Of a stretch of DNA of 64,000 nucleotides, positions 46,425 to 59,943 are shown piece after piece. The notes under the pieces are model-generated. The model was not told where the DNA came from. It did no database searches and saw nothing but the letters and a program-made list of their open reading frames with translations. This stretch comes from Amyloporia xantha. Lineage: Eukaryota > Basidiomycota > Agaricomycetes > Polyporales > Adustoporiaceae. How positions within the stretch are numbered: the first letter of the stretch is position 1; each line of letters opens with the position of its first letter. A program made the translations under genes and the position numbers. Where the stretch lies: assembly GCA_036971615.1 (NCBI GenBank), contig JAYKKR010000001.1:2170001-2234000 (forward strand), in the 5' to 3' direction.

Positions 46425-49400
46425 ATGTGCATCGGCGAGAATTGTGCCCCTCAAGCCGCGCGCTACATCAAGGCGCAGCTCTCCGCCCTTTACGAAAATG
46501 CGGTGGAATGTGTTCGTGAGCACGAGAACGCGGACAGGGCCGAGACGCTATACAGTATGTGGCATGCTGCTGTCTCCGGAGCGAATCAGAGTCACAATTT
46601 TGCTTTCATTTAGGATCCTCTCATGCTCTTGCTGATTTCTTTTTCGGCAAGTATGGCAACAGTCAGAATACAAAACTTCCGTCTACCACTATGTTTTACG
46701 CTGCCTTTGACAAGCCTGAACTCGACTTTATATGCAACCATGACGTGATTCTTCAACTCAAGATCTCGAAGGGACATTACCATCTTGATTTTACGAAACC
46801 ATCCAACATGATGTCCTCCGATAGGTAATCTTTTTCCATAAAGTTCATGTACTTGCTTACTCAGAAACCTCCCAGTGGAAGGGTTCGACCGATCACCGAT
46901 CTTCAAATCAAATTCCGTGTTGGCTACGACATTCGTGAGTTGAGCGGCACAGATTCCAAGATTGGCAACGCAAAGATAAGGCTCTTCGTTCTCGACTTGA
47001 CAAGTAAGTTCATTATTTCTCGGTTGGCGCGCCCCTTACGTCTTCTCCCAGAGGCCAAGCTAATATCCACATCGTCCGAGTTTGCCGGAATGGATTCACT
47101 GGCGTTCTATCTCTCCAAGTATCTTGACTTCCTTCAAAGTTCGGGCCATCATGTCCTCTTTTCCTTGCCCGAATTCGACTATCGTTTCCCCCTAACTATC
47201 GACCACTCCGACTTGGCAACTAGCTCCGTCGATGTAGACGAAATTTACGGTGTTGCTATCGCAAAGATCCACTCGCAACTCTCTTTATCCTGGTTGAAGG
47301 CAGCTATGCTTTCCATTGATGTTGCAGGGCAGCCTAGCGATTGGAACGTTGCCACGCTCGCTGAATACCGCAGTACATGGTCATCACACGACTCTGATGA
47401 GTCTGGCGGTCAATTCAACGTCAAGCTGGGTGCTCCACATATTAAACCAGTCTGCTCTCGGGAAGCCATCCTTTATTTCACTATCGACGAAGTATCCTTC
47501 TATGACAGCATGGAAGAAATTGTCGAGCAGTATGTCTATCCATGAATGCACTTTTGTTTTCCTCTCACCTTATTCATACAGAACACCCACTCGTCGCTAC
47601 TTCGGGTGGGAAATTGCTTTTCTAGTTGAAATCGTCTGTGAGGAGGATACGGAAGGGAGCGCAATTCGCTGCAAGGTATCATCGAGCAGTATGTTATTCG
47701 TTTTGTGTCGTCGCATCCATAGCTTTAATGTCTTCTCTGTTTTTAGAATATCATCTCCGCGAGGACCTTTGTAATTTCCACGGCGTCGATGAAGCCGACG
47801 ACATGGCTGAGGAATACATACCGGCTCTGCTGGATTCTTTCGCAGATGAATACTTCATCTCCCTCGAAGCTACCGATCAGCTCGTGATTTACGATTCTCG
47901 ATGGTCTACACATACGGCTTTCTTCAATGTCGATGACTTTCCTGATGGCGAGGAGGACATTTCATCTTGGCAGCTAGATACCTCGACTTCTGGAGCAGTG
48001 AATAGCAAGATCGCGGCTTGGCGCGAGACGATTACCAAGTCCGACATGGGTGGATTTGACCAGGTGATAGCCATCTCCCAGGCATCTATCAACGCGCATT
48101 TCAAGAATCTCTTCAATTCCGCTTCTTCCAAGAGCCTGACTTCCTCCTTACTCAGCTGGAAATCTGAGCAGCAATTCTCGACATCGTTCAGACCCATGAA
48201 AGTGCGTCTACTGAGTAACGGGCGTGCAATCATCTGGATACATCTCGAGAAAGGCAGTCTGAAACTCACTAAAGATGCACTAGGGGGAAGCGAGTACGTT
48301 GTTCTCTATTCTCGGTGCCGAAACCCGTTCTAACATGAGTCGGCTTCACAGGAATGATAAATACGGCTTCGAAGATTGGCAGCTTGCCTTTGAAGTAGAC
48401 CTGAAGATGGCTGACTATGGTAGCATGGATGGTATTGAAACTGCTGGGCGTTGGAAGATGGAATCACTTCCGTACAAGCAGCATGGTAACAAAGAAGATC
48501 GCCATTTGCGCCATATTTACCTGGATTTGCGCAGTAAGTCCTGCACACGAACTGAGCCGGTTTATTCTCACTCTAACAGTTGACGGCGACAGATGCTGAC
48601 TTCATACACGAGTATTCTCGATTTGACGACTTACTACAAACAGAGAGTTCCCGTCCCATCGAGAAACTCCGTGCGACTATTCACTACTTGCGGAGCCAGT
48701 ACTTTACAAGTTTGGCTGAACGTGGCTTGAACATCCTCCACACCGTGCCGGTTTGGACCTCGCGAAGTAATCGTCCCATGTACGCTTTGACGGATGTCGC
48801 CTTCCATGTATATTCCAGCGTCAACGTCAGCCGTCAATCTTGTTCACAAATTGGGGATTCCACGGAGCCGGCAATTGTCATCCTTGGTATGACAGACTTC
48901 CGACCGATGCCTGATGCCCGCCGCCTGGCGTACTCCGCAGATTGGGTGATCCGGGCGAACAGAGGTGTCTCATATGGTACGGTTGGCCTGTCTCGGGGCA
49001 TATTTATGGACCGCGGCCTCCTCAGTGGTCTAGCTCGCATCAATGCCGCGACGACCGTGATTCCGCTCATGTCTCCTGTGGATGAGAATGGAACGTGGAG
49101 GCTGCGACTCACCACATGGTCTCGAGATGAGCAACGGAGGCAGCAGGAGTGTCAATGGATATCTGAATCACCGGAGAAAGATGGTTGTCTAAGGTACAAG
49201 TGGGAACATCATGTTGCATTCAAGTACGAACACAAGGGTAGCGGTGTCGTCAATGGGGCATACGAAGTATCATGTAAGTCTCGTTGTTCTCTCTTTCCGC
49301 ATGATTTGATAACGATTCTGGGGATAGGCACGACCTGTAATTACGTGGAGCTTCCCCCTGCGACTAGAAGTGGAACGTTGACCATCAAGATCTGGGGCGG

Positions 49401-50145
49401 AGTCGCCTTGAATGTGTCATTTGGATCCAATGCGCGGAAGGGCAGGTCAGCCACTGATTTTTGTCACACTACAGACAACATCCATTGACAGCGTATCCCC
49501 TTGACAGCGCGAAGTCTTCTGCCAAGTGGAATGCTTCTCTTGTTCTTCAGTCTGATTCCAGCGGCATCAAAGCCAATCTACTTGGTTCTACGTCGCCTGT
49601 CTTCGAGAAGACGCAGTACGAGGGGGAACTGGCAACAAAGATGTTTACAGATCTCGAGTCAGATCTCAAAGCTCTATTCCCCGAGACTGTCAATTTGAAT
49701 GATGTCCTACTGGAGCTGAAACAGTTTGAAGGCATATGGCAATCTTGCTATCCAGGAATGCAGGCCTACTGTCTCGCTAACCCCGCCTTCAATACTCGCG
49801 GAGACCTCCTCTTCGAGTTGCGACCTCACAATGCATCACCTCCCCCCTCTCCTAGCTCTCCGTCATCGGACCATTCCAGTGTAGGGAACTCCTTGGGAGG
49901 AAGAGCGTCTCCGCGCCGTCCTCGCGTATTCAATGGAGGTATGTCTACTATTGATTTACATGCTGTGCCATGATGCCATAATTTGTCTTTCCTTAGCTGC
50001 CAGGAGCAACCGAAGTCGTCGTGAGGTTAGTATTGTCACTGGTGGATACGAGACTGGGTCACCGTATACCAGAACGTCGTACTTGCGCACCGATAGCTTT
50101 TCTCGATTGAGCACGGCTTCTAGCGGCATTTCTTCACCTGCATAA
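46425..50145 (+). CDS. Large uncharacterised basidiomycete protein
   Basis: I recognise no named domain. About ten exons encode roughly 1,100 residues. The ATG at 46425 starts MCIGENCAPQAARYIKAQLS. Next is NHDVILQLKISKGHYHLDFTK, then GRVRPITDLQIKFRVGYDI. A motif of the form V-A/I-S/A-x-x-x-I-N/H-x-x-L/F recurs: IYGVAIAKIHSQLSLSWL near 47250 and VIAISQASINAHFKNLF near 48065. The first is followed by LKAAMLSIDVAG, the second by VRLLSNGRAIIWIHLEKGSL. The C-terminus is Ser/Pro-rich (SPPPSPSSPSSDHSS) and then basic. No signal peptide or membrane helix is seen. The periodic motif vaguely resembles TULIP-type lipid-binding folds; that is speculation. Exon junctions, such as the one at 46825-46870, are approximate. 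Confidence 0.65.
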
Positions 50146-50473
50146 TCCGGTCCTGTACTCACGAGTTCGAATCGTACTACGTTTCGAGACTATGAAACGA
50201 TACATTCAATGGTGTACCTGTTGTGGAATAGTGTTTCCCTTTCGAATAGCAGTTGAGTGGTTGCGCATTGCACAAGCAGAGACTAGAGATTGTTTCTTCA
50301 GGTTCGCAAACAGAGGACTTACATGCAACTAAGCATTTACAACAAGTTCTTGTAGTAGAGAAATCCGAAGATGTATTTGACACTGAACCAGATCTCTTAC
50401 GGTATAATATCACTGAGATATCAAAGATGCCAGGTCACATATAGCACCAAAGCTATGTTATGACGAAGTAAGG
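50146..50473. other. Intergenic region between convergent large unknown gene and PEX14
   Basis: Short region with no gene recognised; likely 3' untranslated sequence. Confidence 0.5.
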
Positions 50474-51610
50474 CTATGTATCGGGAGTAACAGGCGTCTC
50501 AGGTGGTACATCAATACCCTTCCCCTTGCCATTAGTGAGATACGAAGGGCTTGATGCAGGAATAGGAGCAGACGGTGAAACAACACTAGCCATACCGGCA
50601 GCTTGAGGAGGTCCGGCTAGCTGCCACGCAGGTATCGATGGTTTACTAGGAATGATTGGCGTCGAAAATCCACTGGATGCAGCAGGACCACGACTCAGAA
50701 GGAGTGCTTTCAAAGATTTCAGCTCCTGCTGTAATTCTGCGAGAGACTGAATCTGGCTCTCTTTGTTCTTCTCAATCATCTGCGTGTCAAGCTTGAGTGT
50801 GTGAATGCTGTACGTGCGGCCTTATGCACAACTGACCTTGGGCAACATCTCCCGGACGTTGTTCACTTCCTCTCTGATTTCACGCATTTCATCCCTGGTC
50901 TTTGTCTCGCCATCTTTGACTTCTTTAACCATTTCTTCGACATCCCGTGTCACTTGCTCGACCTTTTCATTCTGCTGGTCCACTGCCAGCCGTACGGCAG
51001 CCGACTCAGACTGAATCTCCTTAAGTAGTGCTTCTGCTGCATCGAACTGAGCAGACAACGCATCTCGGTCGGCTTCATATGCTGTAGTCGACGGAGGTTG
51101 AAGGTGAGGTAAGACGTATTTCTGTTATGCTTTATAGCGTACGGACGACGCGACAGATCAAAGTACAGGGCCTACCTTGAATAGCGAAACCGCTCCGTAT
51201 GCCACGGTGCCCGAGACAACAGCAGTAATCTATTGTTTATGAGCATACCATCACGCTAAGCGGTCAGCACGCACGAAGTAATCTCTCCAGTCCCATGGTT
51301 GCGTCGGAGGTTGTGCGGGGAAGGGGTTTGGACCGTATATCTGGGGATACGCAGGTGTATATTGTTGTGGTGGTCGTAAATGGGATGTGCCTTGATTTAT
51401 CGCTGCTTGCCTCATGGCTTCGTCGATTTCAGCACTGGTGAGGCCCTTCGCCTCCAAGAACTGTACCCGCTGTGCTAGAGATGAGGCCTGAGCCTTCGCT
51501 TCTCGTCAGTTAGTGCAGTTTTCGAAAGGACGACACTCACTACACACCTTTGGATCAGCGAGGAATGCTACTGCATTTCGGACGAGTTCTTGTCGTTCTG
51601 GAGTAGCCAT
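50474..51610 (-). CDS. PEX14: Peroxin-14, peroxisomal import docking protein
   Basis: MATPERQELVRNAVAFLADPK starts the Pex14 N-terminal domain, which continues AQRVQFLEAKGLTSAEIDEAM, the helical fold that binds WxxxF/Y motifs of Pex5. A Pro/Gln-rich spacer (PQQYTPAYPQIYGPNPFPAQ) and WDWRDYF precede the single hydrophobic segment ITAVVSGTVAYGAVSLFK. Next is KYVLPHLQPP, then a long coiled coil (DALSAQFDAAEALLKEIQSE.. to ..REEVNNVREMLPK), then a Ser/Pro-rich tail ending ETPVTPDT. The layout matches fungal Pex14 of about 350 residues. Pex14 with Pex13/17 forms the import pore. The start is 163 bp from the divergent EF-Tu gene. Confidence 0.9.
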
Positions 51611-51773
51611 TGTGGTCTTGAGAGTAAATCCAAAGTTGAGCGAGCAGTGAGACTGAAGCTAGCAGGAGGTTGCCGCCACCATTTCGATCGCCGCTTTAGC
51701 GCTCGTCGGCATGAATATTTTCTAGCCGGTCACGCCTGCCAACGCCAAAGCCTTCACTTACTAGCCTACCGTC

Positions 51774-53940
51774 ATGTACAGGACGCAGCTGGCAACCTCG
51801 AGAGCGCTGTCTCGTCGACTCTACAGCTCAAGAGGTGGGCTCTACCGTTGACTACATGTCGGATGGGAATGCTGACGTTCTGTGTTACAGCGACACAGAC
51901 GTCACACGTATGTGCCCGAAGTCTCGTCAGGAACACTGCACGGACAGCACAACCGACCCTCTTCAAGTCAAACGGTGCCAGCTGGGGTGTGTATAGTGAC
52001 TCTGAGTGCGTGCTCATAATAACAGAGATTGTGGTTTGCAGTTTCTCGTAGAGGATATGCTGAGGCTTCTTCATCGAAGTTCTCGCGGGCAAAACCTCAT
52101 CTCAACATCGGTACCATAGGTGAACACTGTCCTCACTGATAACATTGGTCGTCTCCTAACGCAGCTGCACTTGCATACTCCTGGAAGGTCATGTCGACCA
52201 TGGGAAGACTACTTTGACCGCTGCCATCACCAAAGTCCTCGCCGAGCGTGGTGGTGCCAAGTTCACCGATTACGCTGATATCGACAAAGCTCCCGAAGAG
52301 AAGGCTCGCGGTATCACTATCAACTCCAGTCATGTAGAATATGAGAGTGACAGCAGGCACTACGGTCATATTGATTGCCCGGGTCACGCTGATTGTACGT
52401 AATCTCTAAGTGTCATAACCTTGGATGATTTTAACAGTGTCTCAGACATCAAAAACATGATCACTGGTGCTGCTCAAATGGACGGTGCCATCATTGTCGT
52501 CTCCGCGACTGACGGTCAGATGCCTCAAACAAGAGAACATCTTCTCTTGGCTCGTCAAGTCGGTATCAAGAAGCTCGTCGTCTTCATCAACAAGGTCGAT
52601 CAGATTTCAGACAAGGAGATGTTGGAGCTTGTGGACATGGAGATGCGTGACCTTCTCTCGACTTACAATTTCGATGGAGAGAGCACTCCTATCATTATGG
52701 GCTCCGCACTCGCTGCGTTGGACGGCAAGAACCCTGACATTGGCGCCAACAAGATTGTTGAACTGGTGCGAGCCTGTGATGAATGGCTCGAGATTCCTCC
52801 TCGTAAGTCGCCGTGACGTATTGGCCACCTACGAATCAGCCACTGACACTTATTTTGCAGGTGATCTCGAAAAGCCCTTCCTCTTACCTGTAGAAGGTTG
52901 CTCCTAGCGCATACTCCGGAAATGTTTGTCGAACTAACAGTATTTTATCAGATGTGTTCTCAATCTCTGGACGTGGTACTGTTGCGACTGGTCGTGTGAG
53001 TGTCGAGCTTTGCATTTGTCTCTATATTCCTAACGAGCCTTCCAGGTGGAGCGCGGAGTCTGCCTTAAGGGAGATGAAGTGGAAATCCTCGGTTTGGGTG
53101 AAAGACTTAAGACCACCTTGACTGGCATTGGTGAGTGGTTTTCCGTGGAAATTGAAGCGTTATCTCACAATTATAAATTCAATGATATAGAGATGTTCCA
53201 CAAGGAACTCGACCGGGTATACTTTCCTTGGTACTTTGTCGCTCTGTACGCGTATTGACGATCAAATATTAGGGCGAGGCTGGTGACAACATGGGTGCTC
53301 TCCTTCGCGGTGTCAAACGTGAGCAGATCCGTCGTGGGCAAGTCATCATTGCCCCTGGGAGCATGAAGGCTGTCAAGAAGTTCCAAGCTCAGATCTACGT
53401 GGGTGTAATGCGTCTCCTCGTATTAAGCAGCTCCCTGATCTCGCATCATTTGATAGGTTCTCACTAAGGATGAAGGTAATTCGTCCTCTTGACTGTCTGC
53501 CAATTGACTCACACCCCGTCAAGGTGGACGTTATACACCTTTCATGGACAACTACCGGCCCCAGTTGTTCGTGCGTACGGCGGATGTGACCTGTGGTCTG
53601 CACTGGCCCGAGGGTACTGCTGACGCTGCTGATAAGATGGTAACTAATCAGTCTAGTATTTTGGTACCGTCCTGACGTTTGCTCGCTTCGAGGTTATGCC
53701 AGGTGACAATGTTGAGATGGTTTGCGACCTCATGCACGATGTTGCGGCAGAGATTGGTACTCGGTAAGGGCTTCATCTCATTCGACTTATGCCAGCACTC
53801 ATCCACGATCTTAAAGCTTTACCCTTCGTGAGGGTGGCAAGACTGGTATGTTATTTCAAAAGAGATCTTCTATGACATACTGACGATCTGCCCGTGTAGT
53901 CGGAACTGGTATCGTTACTAAGATTCTTACTTACGTGTAG
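51774..53940 (+). CDS. TUF1: Mitochondrial translation elongation factor Tu
   Basis: The GTPase that delivers aminoacyl-tRNA to the mitoribosome. [20 protein letters not shown] is a mitochondrial presequence. Exons spaced by about 50-60 nt introns encode [20 protein letters not shown] (P loop), the switch I segment [17 protein letters not shown] (switch II), FINKVD (NKxD), and GSALAAL (G5). Domains 2 and 3 follow: [22 protein letters not shown]-like [44 protein letters not shown] and the C-terminal [11 protein letters not shown]. The small exons are typical of the species. All motifs are intact. The gene starts about 165 bp from divergent PEX14 and is followed by the H-protein gene. Confidence 0.95.
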
Positions 53941-54264
53941 ACGGAACAATATATGCATGCTCCTATATATCTGATTAATGTTTGTGCTTGTACCTCTACT
54001 CTCCCCACTCTTGCAAAAGTAGACGTCGGGCTAGCACACCTGATAGTTGCCTTATTGCACCACACTATATATCTGTCAAACTGCTTGAGCTATCCCGGAC
54101 ACGCGAATCCACGCTAGTCTCCGTATTTCAGTATCGGCGCTAGTGCGCCAGAAAATGAAGTTGGTACTATAAGAGGCAGCAGAGCGGATCGCCGTCGGGT
54201 AGAGTGGCCAGCGCAGCTGTAACACGCTCACTTCAGGTCTTCCCAGTCAACTGTGTCGTCTATC
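53941..54264. other. Intergenic region between EF-Tu and H-protein genes
   Basis: 3' flank of EF-Tu and promoter of the H-protein gene. No other feature seen. Confidence 0.5.
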
Positions 54265-55050
54265 ATGATGTTCTCTGTTCTGCGACAAGTGGCTCGCCCT
54301 GCTGCATTCGCTGTGCGTGCGGCCCACAGGCCAGTAGCGTCGGCAGGCGCCTTCCGAGTTACTCCTTTCGTGCGGACCCTCGTCAGTGAGTAAAGTGTAC
54401 TCCCTAGGGGTGAAACGAGACCGAAGGATGTGGAATACAGCTGTAAGGTATACAGAGGACCATGAAGCTGTCAAATTCGACGACAGCACGATGACGGGGA
54501 CGGTTTACATCACAAATTATGCCCAATCAAGTTTGGGAGATGTTGTGTTTGTTGAACTGCCCACGGAGGGAACGGAGGTCGCCAAGGGTGGTGAGTATGC
54601 ACTGTTGATATAGCCACTCTTACATCATACTAACTGTAGCTCAGACCAGATTGGCGGCGTTGAGAGTGTCAAGGCCGCTTCAGACATCGTTGAGTGCTAT
54701 GACTGTCTTACGTTGCTTAAAAATTCACAGCAGCCTTCTCACGTACCTCCTTAGTACGCTCCCATCACTGGCACAGTCGAGGAGGTGAACGCAGAATTGG
54801 CTAGTCAGCCTGGATTGCTCAATAAGTCGCCTGAAGACGAGGGTGAGTACATCGGCTATCGCTGTCAATTGTTGATAAATGATCCTCTCTGAACAATGCC
54901 TACTATAGGCTGGCTCTGCAAAATCAAGGTGAAGGATGCAGCTGAGGTACGTGTGTTCCATGACAGTCAGCAAGAGCACAAACAAATGCGTTATTGCAGA
55001 TCGACTCGCTCTTGACAGAAGAGGCGTACAAGGCACATTGTGAGTCCTAA
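54265..55050 (+). CDS. GCV3: Glycine cleavage system H protein, mitochondrial
   Basis: The lipoyl carrier of the mitochondrial glycine decarboxylase complex. [19 protein letters not shown] and the following Arg/Ala-rich residues form a presequence. An intron follows the segment PFVRTLV. The mature part reads [50 protein letters not shown] (with the lipoylated Lys), [22 protein letters not shown] and [13 protein letters not shown]. Length, about 155 residues, is normal. One point is odd: the usual EHEW motif reads DHEA, so the Trp is replaced. An intron boundary there could differ, but the frame around it is otherwise good. Confidence 0.92.
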
Positions 55051-55281
55051 GAGAGGTGAGGAATTTGGTCGAGTCTAGGTGGTCCGCACACGGCATCAAC
55101 TGCCGAAGGGGTGGAGGAGTACAGCTGACTTGTCCGCGAGATTCGAGGTATAGATGAGCTTGCGATACGCGTAGCACAGCACACAAAATGACAGTAGACT
55201 CTGTTTTCCATTCTCTCCACGAATGATAGATGATTAGACCGTGCATTGAAATGATAGCTCAATTGGCAACTACGAAGTGAA

Positions 55282-55759
55282 TCATGGGTAGTCTGTCTTC
55301 TCGCCCCTAGCTTCCATCCGTGCCTTGGCTTCGTTGTAGGCCCAGGTCCGCAGGCTAGTAGCGTTGGGAGTCAACAATGAGGATGCTAGTATTGACACAC
55401 GAAGGCGTGCGTACCTGTTGTCAGGCTTGTAGTAGAGCAACACTGCTGCCAGCGCCATCGACCCGTACATCCCGACATACCACAACATCTCCCAGTCCTC
55501 CCTCTTTCGCTTCTCGCCAGGGGGTGGGGGCTACACAGTTCAAAGCACGAGTCATAGTCAAAGTGAAGGATATGGGGACTGCTCAGTGACCGGGAGATGA
55601 CAGACCGAGCGACAATCATACCTTCTCACCAAACAGCCACCCAGACGGCTCGTTGTAACGAGGCCCATGACCATGGGAGGCATAACGCCTGAATCCAGCG
55701 CCGGGCAGCCGTCGCTGGGTCGTAAGCTGCACAGTTCGTAGGACGGAGGTTGGAGGCAT
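55282..55759 (-). CDS. NADH dehydrogenase (complex I) ESSS / NDUFB11-type subunit
   Basis: MPPTSVLRTVQLTTQRRL begins a basic mitochondrial presequence, then RRYASHGHGPRYNEPSGWLFGE, the conserved N-terminal motif. After an intron comes PPPPGEKRKREDWEMLWYVG, then a single membrane segment (MYGSMALAAVLLYY) and KPDN. A second intron (near 55412-55348) is followed by SLRTWAYNEAKARMEARGE. The protein is about 110 residues, the expected size. It is an accessory subunit in the membrane arm of complex I. The gene is convergent with the H-protein gene, about 230 bp apart. Confidence 0.85.
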
Positions 55760-56635
55760 GGTTGATGTGCTATGAGATACCAGGCGCTCAAGACTGTACG
55801 TCCCGATTAGAACCTAATTTAGGGGTACAGATTGAATTCACCAAGTTTTACAAGTAGTGACGGCGCCGTCCTTTGCACATTAAACAAATATAATTCGACT
55901 AGTGCTAGTGAGGTTTTAATTCTGTACTATGTCTACAATAGCTGTGGAGTTTTCTACGATAGACAGACGATTGGCTGACGCGCCATTGGTCTTCTCTCTC
56001 GATGAGAACCAGGTCGTCGTTCTCGTCCGATACATGTCTAGATCTAAGTGCGCGGATTTGTGCCCGGGAATCGACGCTCCTATGGGACATGACATCTGCT
56101 ATAAACTTACCCTGGTGATTATGTGGGACTCCAACACCGACTCGTCGACATTGGTGATTGGACCTGCAAAAATATCACTAATTCGCAATGGCAGTTCATG
56201 CAATGTCCCGAACGAGACTGTATATGGTCATATATAAGGCTTTGTCTCCGCAAGCCGCAGAGATTCGAAGAAAGGAAGGTCTTGGATGTGTACAGCATCT
56301 AGGAGAAGAACACCCACAAGACGCGATCATGTGATTATGATTTCTCCCAAGCAGTGTTCGGGAGAAATGTGCAGAGTCGCTCACCTAGTGCGTCTTGCTG
56401 ATGACAAAGGCTCTGAGATAGCACGTCGTGCGTAAAAATACAGCCCGCGTTCGTCTGCTCTCTCACACATGTACAGGACTACAAAGCCGACCGCCGTAAG
56501 GTGGCTAGCTGAGTAGCCTTACATCAGATCGCCTGTGCGACCGAGCCTACATAGCTGAAGTTTGAAGTAAATCTAGGCTGTAAACTCTTACACTTCGTGG
56601 CGAAGCACGCCGGGTCACTCCAAGTACATCTGAAG
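55760..56635. other. Intergenic region upstream of the ESSS gene
   Basis: A plus-strand frame of 102 codons (55929-56237) starts with ATG but has no recognisable motif and no neighbours; I do not call it a gene. The right end is 3' flank of NAA40. Confidence 0.4.
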
Positions 56636-57623
56636 TCATGATAGAAACATGGAAAGAATCTCGTAATCATATTCCTCAGCATCTTTCTCCTCTTCGTCTA
56701 CGAGGTATTCCATGACTGGAGTATATTCAGGCGATGTCGGATCAACCTCAAAGCTTGGACCGATATTAGCACGGAAATTTCGAATAGCTTGGAAATATTG
56801 AACTGTGAACTAACATACCCTAAAGCCTCATAAAATTTTCGGGCAGTGGTGTTGACTATTGCATATTGTGTTACGTGAAGCATCCAATCATCAAATAGTC
56901 AGTGTACGTACATTTGAACACAGTGAGCATGACTTTCTGCATTTTCCACTGGCGACCGATTGACATCAGTTGTCTCATTAAGCATTTTCCCAGACCAAGG
57001 CGATGATTATCCTTGCAAACTTGCAACTCATAGCTTCATAGATCATCAGTGAACAGAGTCCAGGATATTTCAGCTCGACATACCAATATACGACATCTTC
57101 ATTCTCTTCGCGTTCAAAACGAAACATGGAGTAGGCTACTAGAGGTACCATTGAATTTTGTGCTTTCGCACGGAACTGGCTCGAAGGCCGGGCGATAAGA
57201 AAACGAGAGAGCTTATCGAATAATTCCTTCTGCTTGGCAGCGGGATCCCATCCCCAAGAAGAATTTATGTATCTTGCCAATAATCAATCAGTCCGCCTGA
57301 TTGCAGAAAATTACCGTTCATACAAGTCTTTCATATTAACTTCATGGATGGACCATATAGCAGCCCGGTCCTCGGACGAGAGGTCGGATGCGGCATGGAC
57401 CTCATATTCGACACTGCTCACACGTCATTTCAGCGGAGCGTGAGCCAAAATGGAAACTGCTTACGTATATTCTCCACTTTTTTGCACAGGAAGCAGTGCT
57501 AATTGAAGTTCTGCAGCGGACACCTACTGACAGACGTTATTTTCAGACAGGACGAGAGGATTCAACTGTCAGTGCGAATGAGTATACCTGGTTTGCCTTG
57601 CGTACGGCCTTGCTAGAGGACAT
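56636..57623 (-). CDS. NAA40: N-alpha-acetyltransferase 40 (NatD), histone H4/H2A-type N-terminal acetyltransferase
   Basis: A GNAT-fold enzyme. Its N-terminus MSSSKAVRKANQ is joined over introns to LSSEDRAAIWSIHEVNMKDL, YINSSWGWDPAAKQKELFD, LVAYSMFRFEREENEDVVYW and VELKYPGL, then the acetyl-CoA loop GLGKCLMRQLM, followed by KMQKVMLTVFK and NTTARKFYEALGY. The C-terminus is FEVDPTSPEYTPVMEYLVDE, then very acidic up to the stop at 56636. The IHEVNMKDLY segment is a hallmark of NAA40. It acetylates the serine at the histone H4 and H2A N-termini (SGRGK). It shares a 326 bp divergent intergenic region with RIO2, which has a CACGTG box. Confidence 0.88.
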
Positions 57624-57766
57624 CTGAGTGAGTGGTAGTGGTTTAAATGCGGTTTACGGGACAGTAATAATTCGATAATGAACAGTTTCGACGGGCGCAG
57701 CCAGTGGCCCTTTGTACTATCGCGTTTTGAAGGGAAAGCCAAAGCGCGTCGATCGATCAGGGCCAT

Positions 57767-57772
57767 CACGTG
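57767..57772. promoter_or_regulatory. CACGTG box in the NAA40/RIO2 divergent promoter
   Basis: Lies about 145 bp from the NAA40 start and 180 bp from the RIO2 start, so may serve both. Confidence 0.45.
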
Positions 57773-57949
57773 CCGGCCGTGCTTTTTCTCGATCAGACAG
57801 GATCAGACAGGCGTGCAGGCAACACAAGTCCCCGACTATATTTCGTTTCGCCTCGTATCCCATCTCTGTTCATCGCAGCAGCTCACTTCATTTCTCGAAT
57901 ACCATTGCACTCATAAGCGTGCACAAGGCATCTATCACATTCCACCAAG

Positions 57950-59943
<1,994 letters not shown>

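Noticed and set aside
50146..50473. Possible tRNA T-loop-like sequence (gttcgaatc near 50163)
   Set aside because: No matching acceptor stem or anticodon arm could be folded around it.
55929..56237. 102-codon plus-strand ATG frame
   Set aside because: No domain, no splice structure and a random-looking composition; kept only as a note in the intergenic entry.
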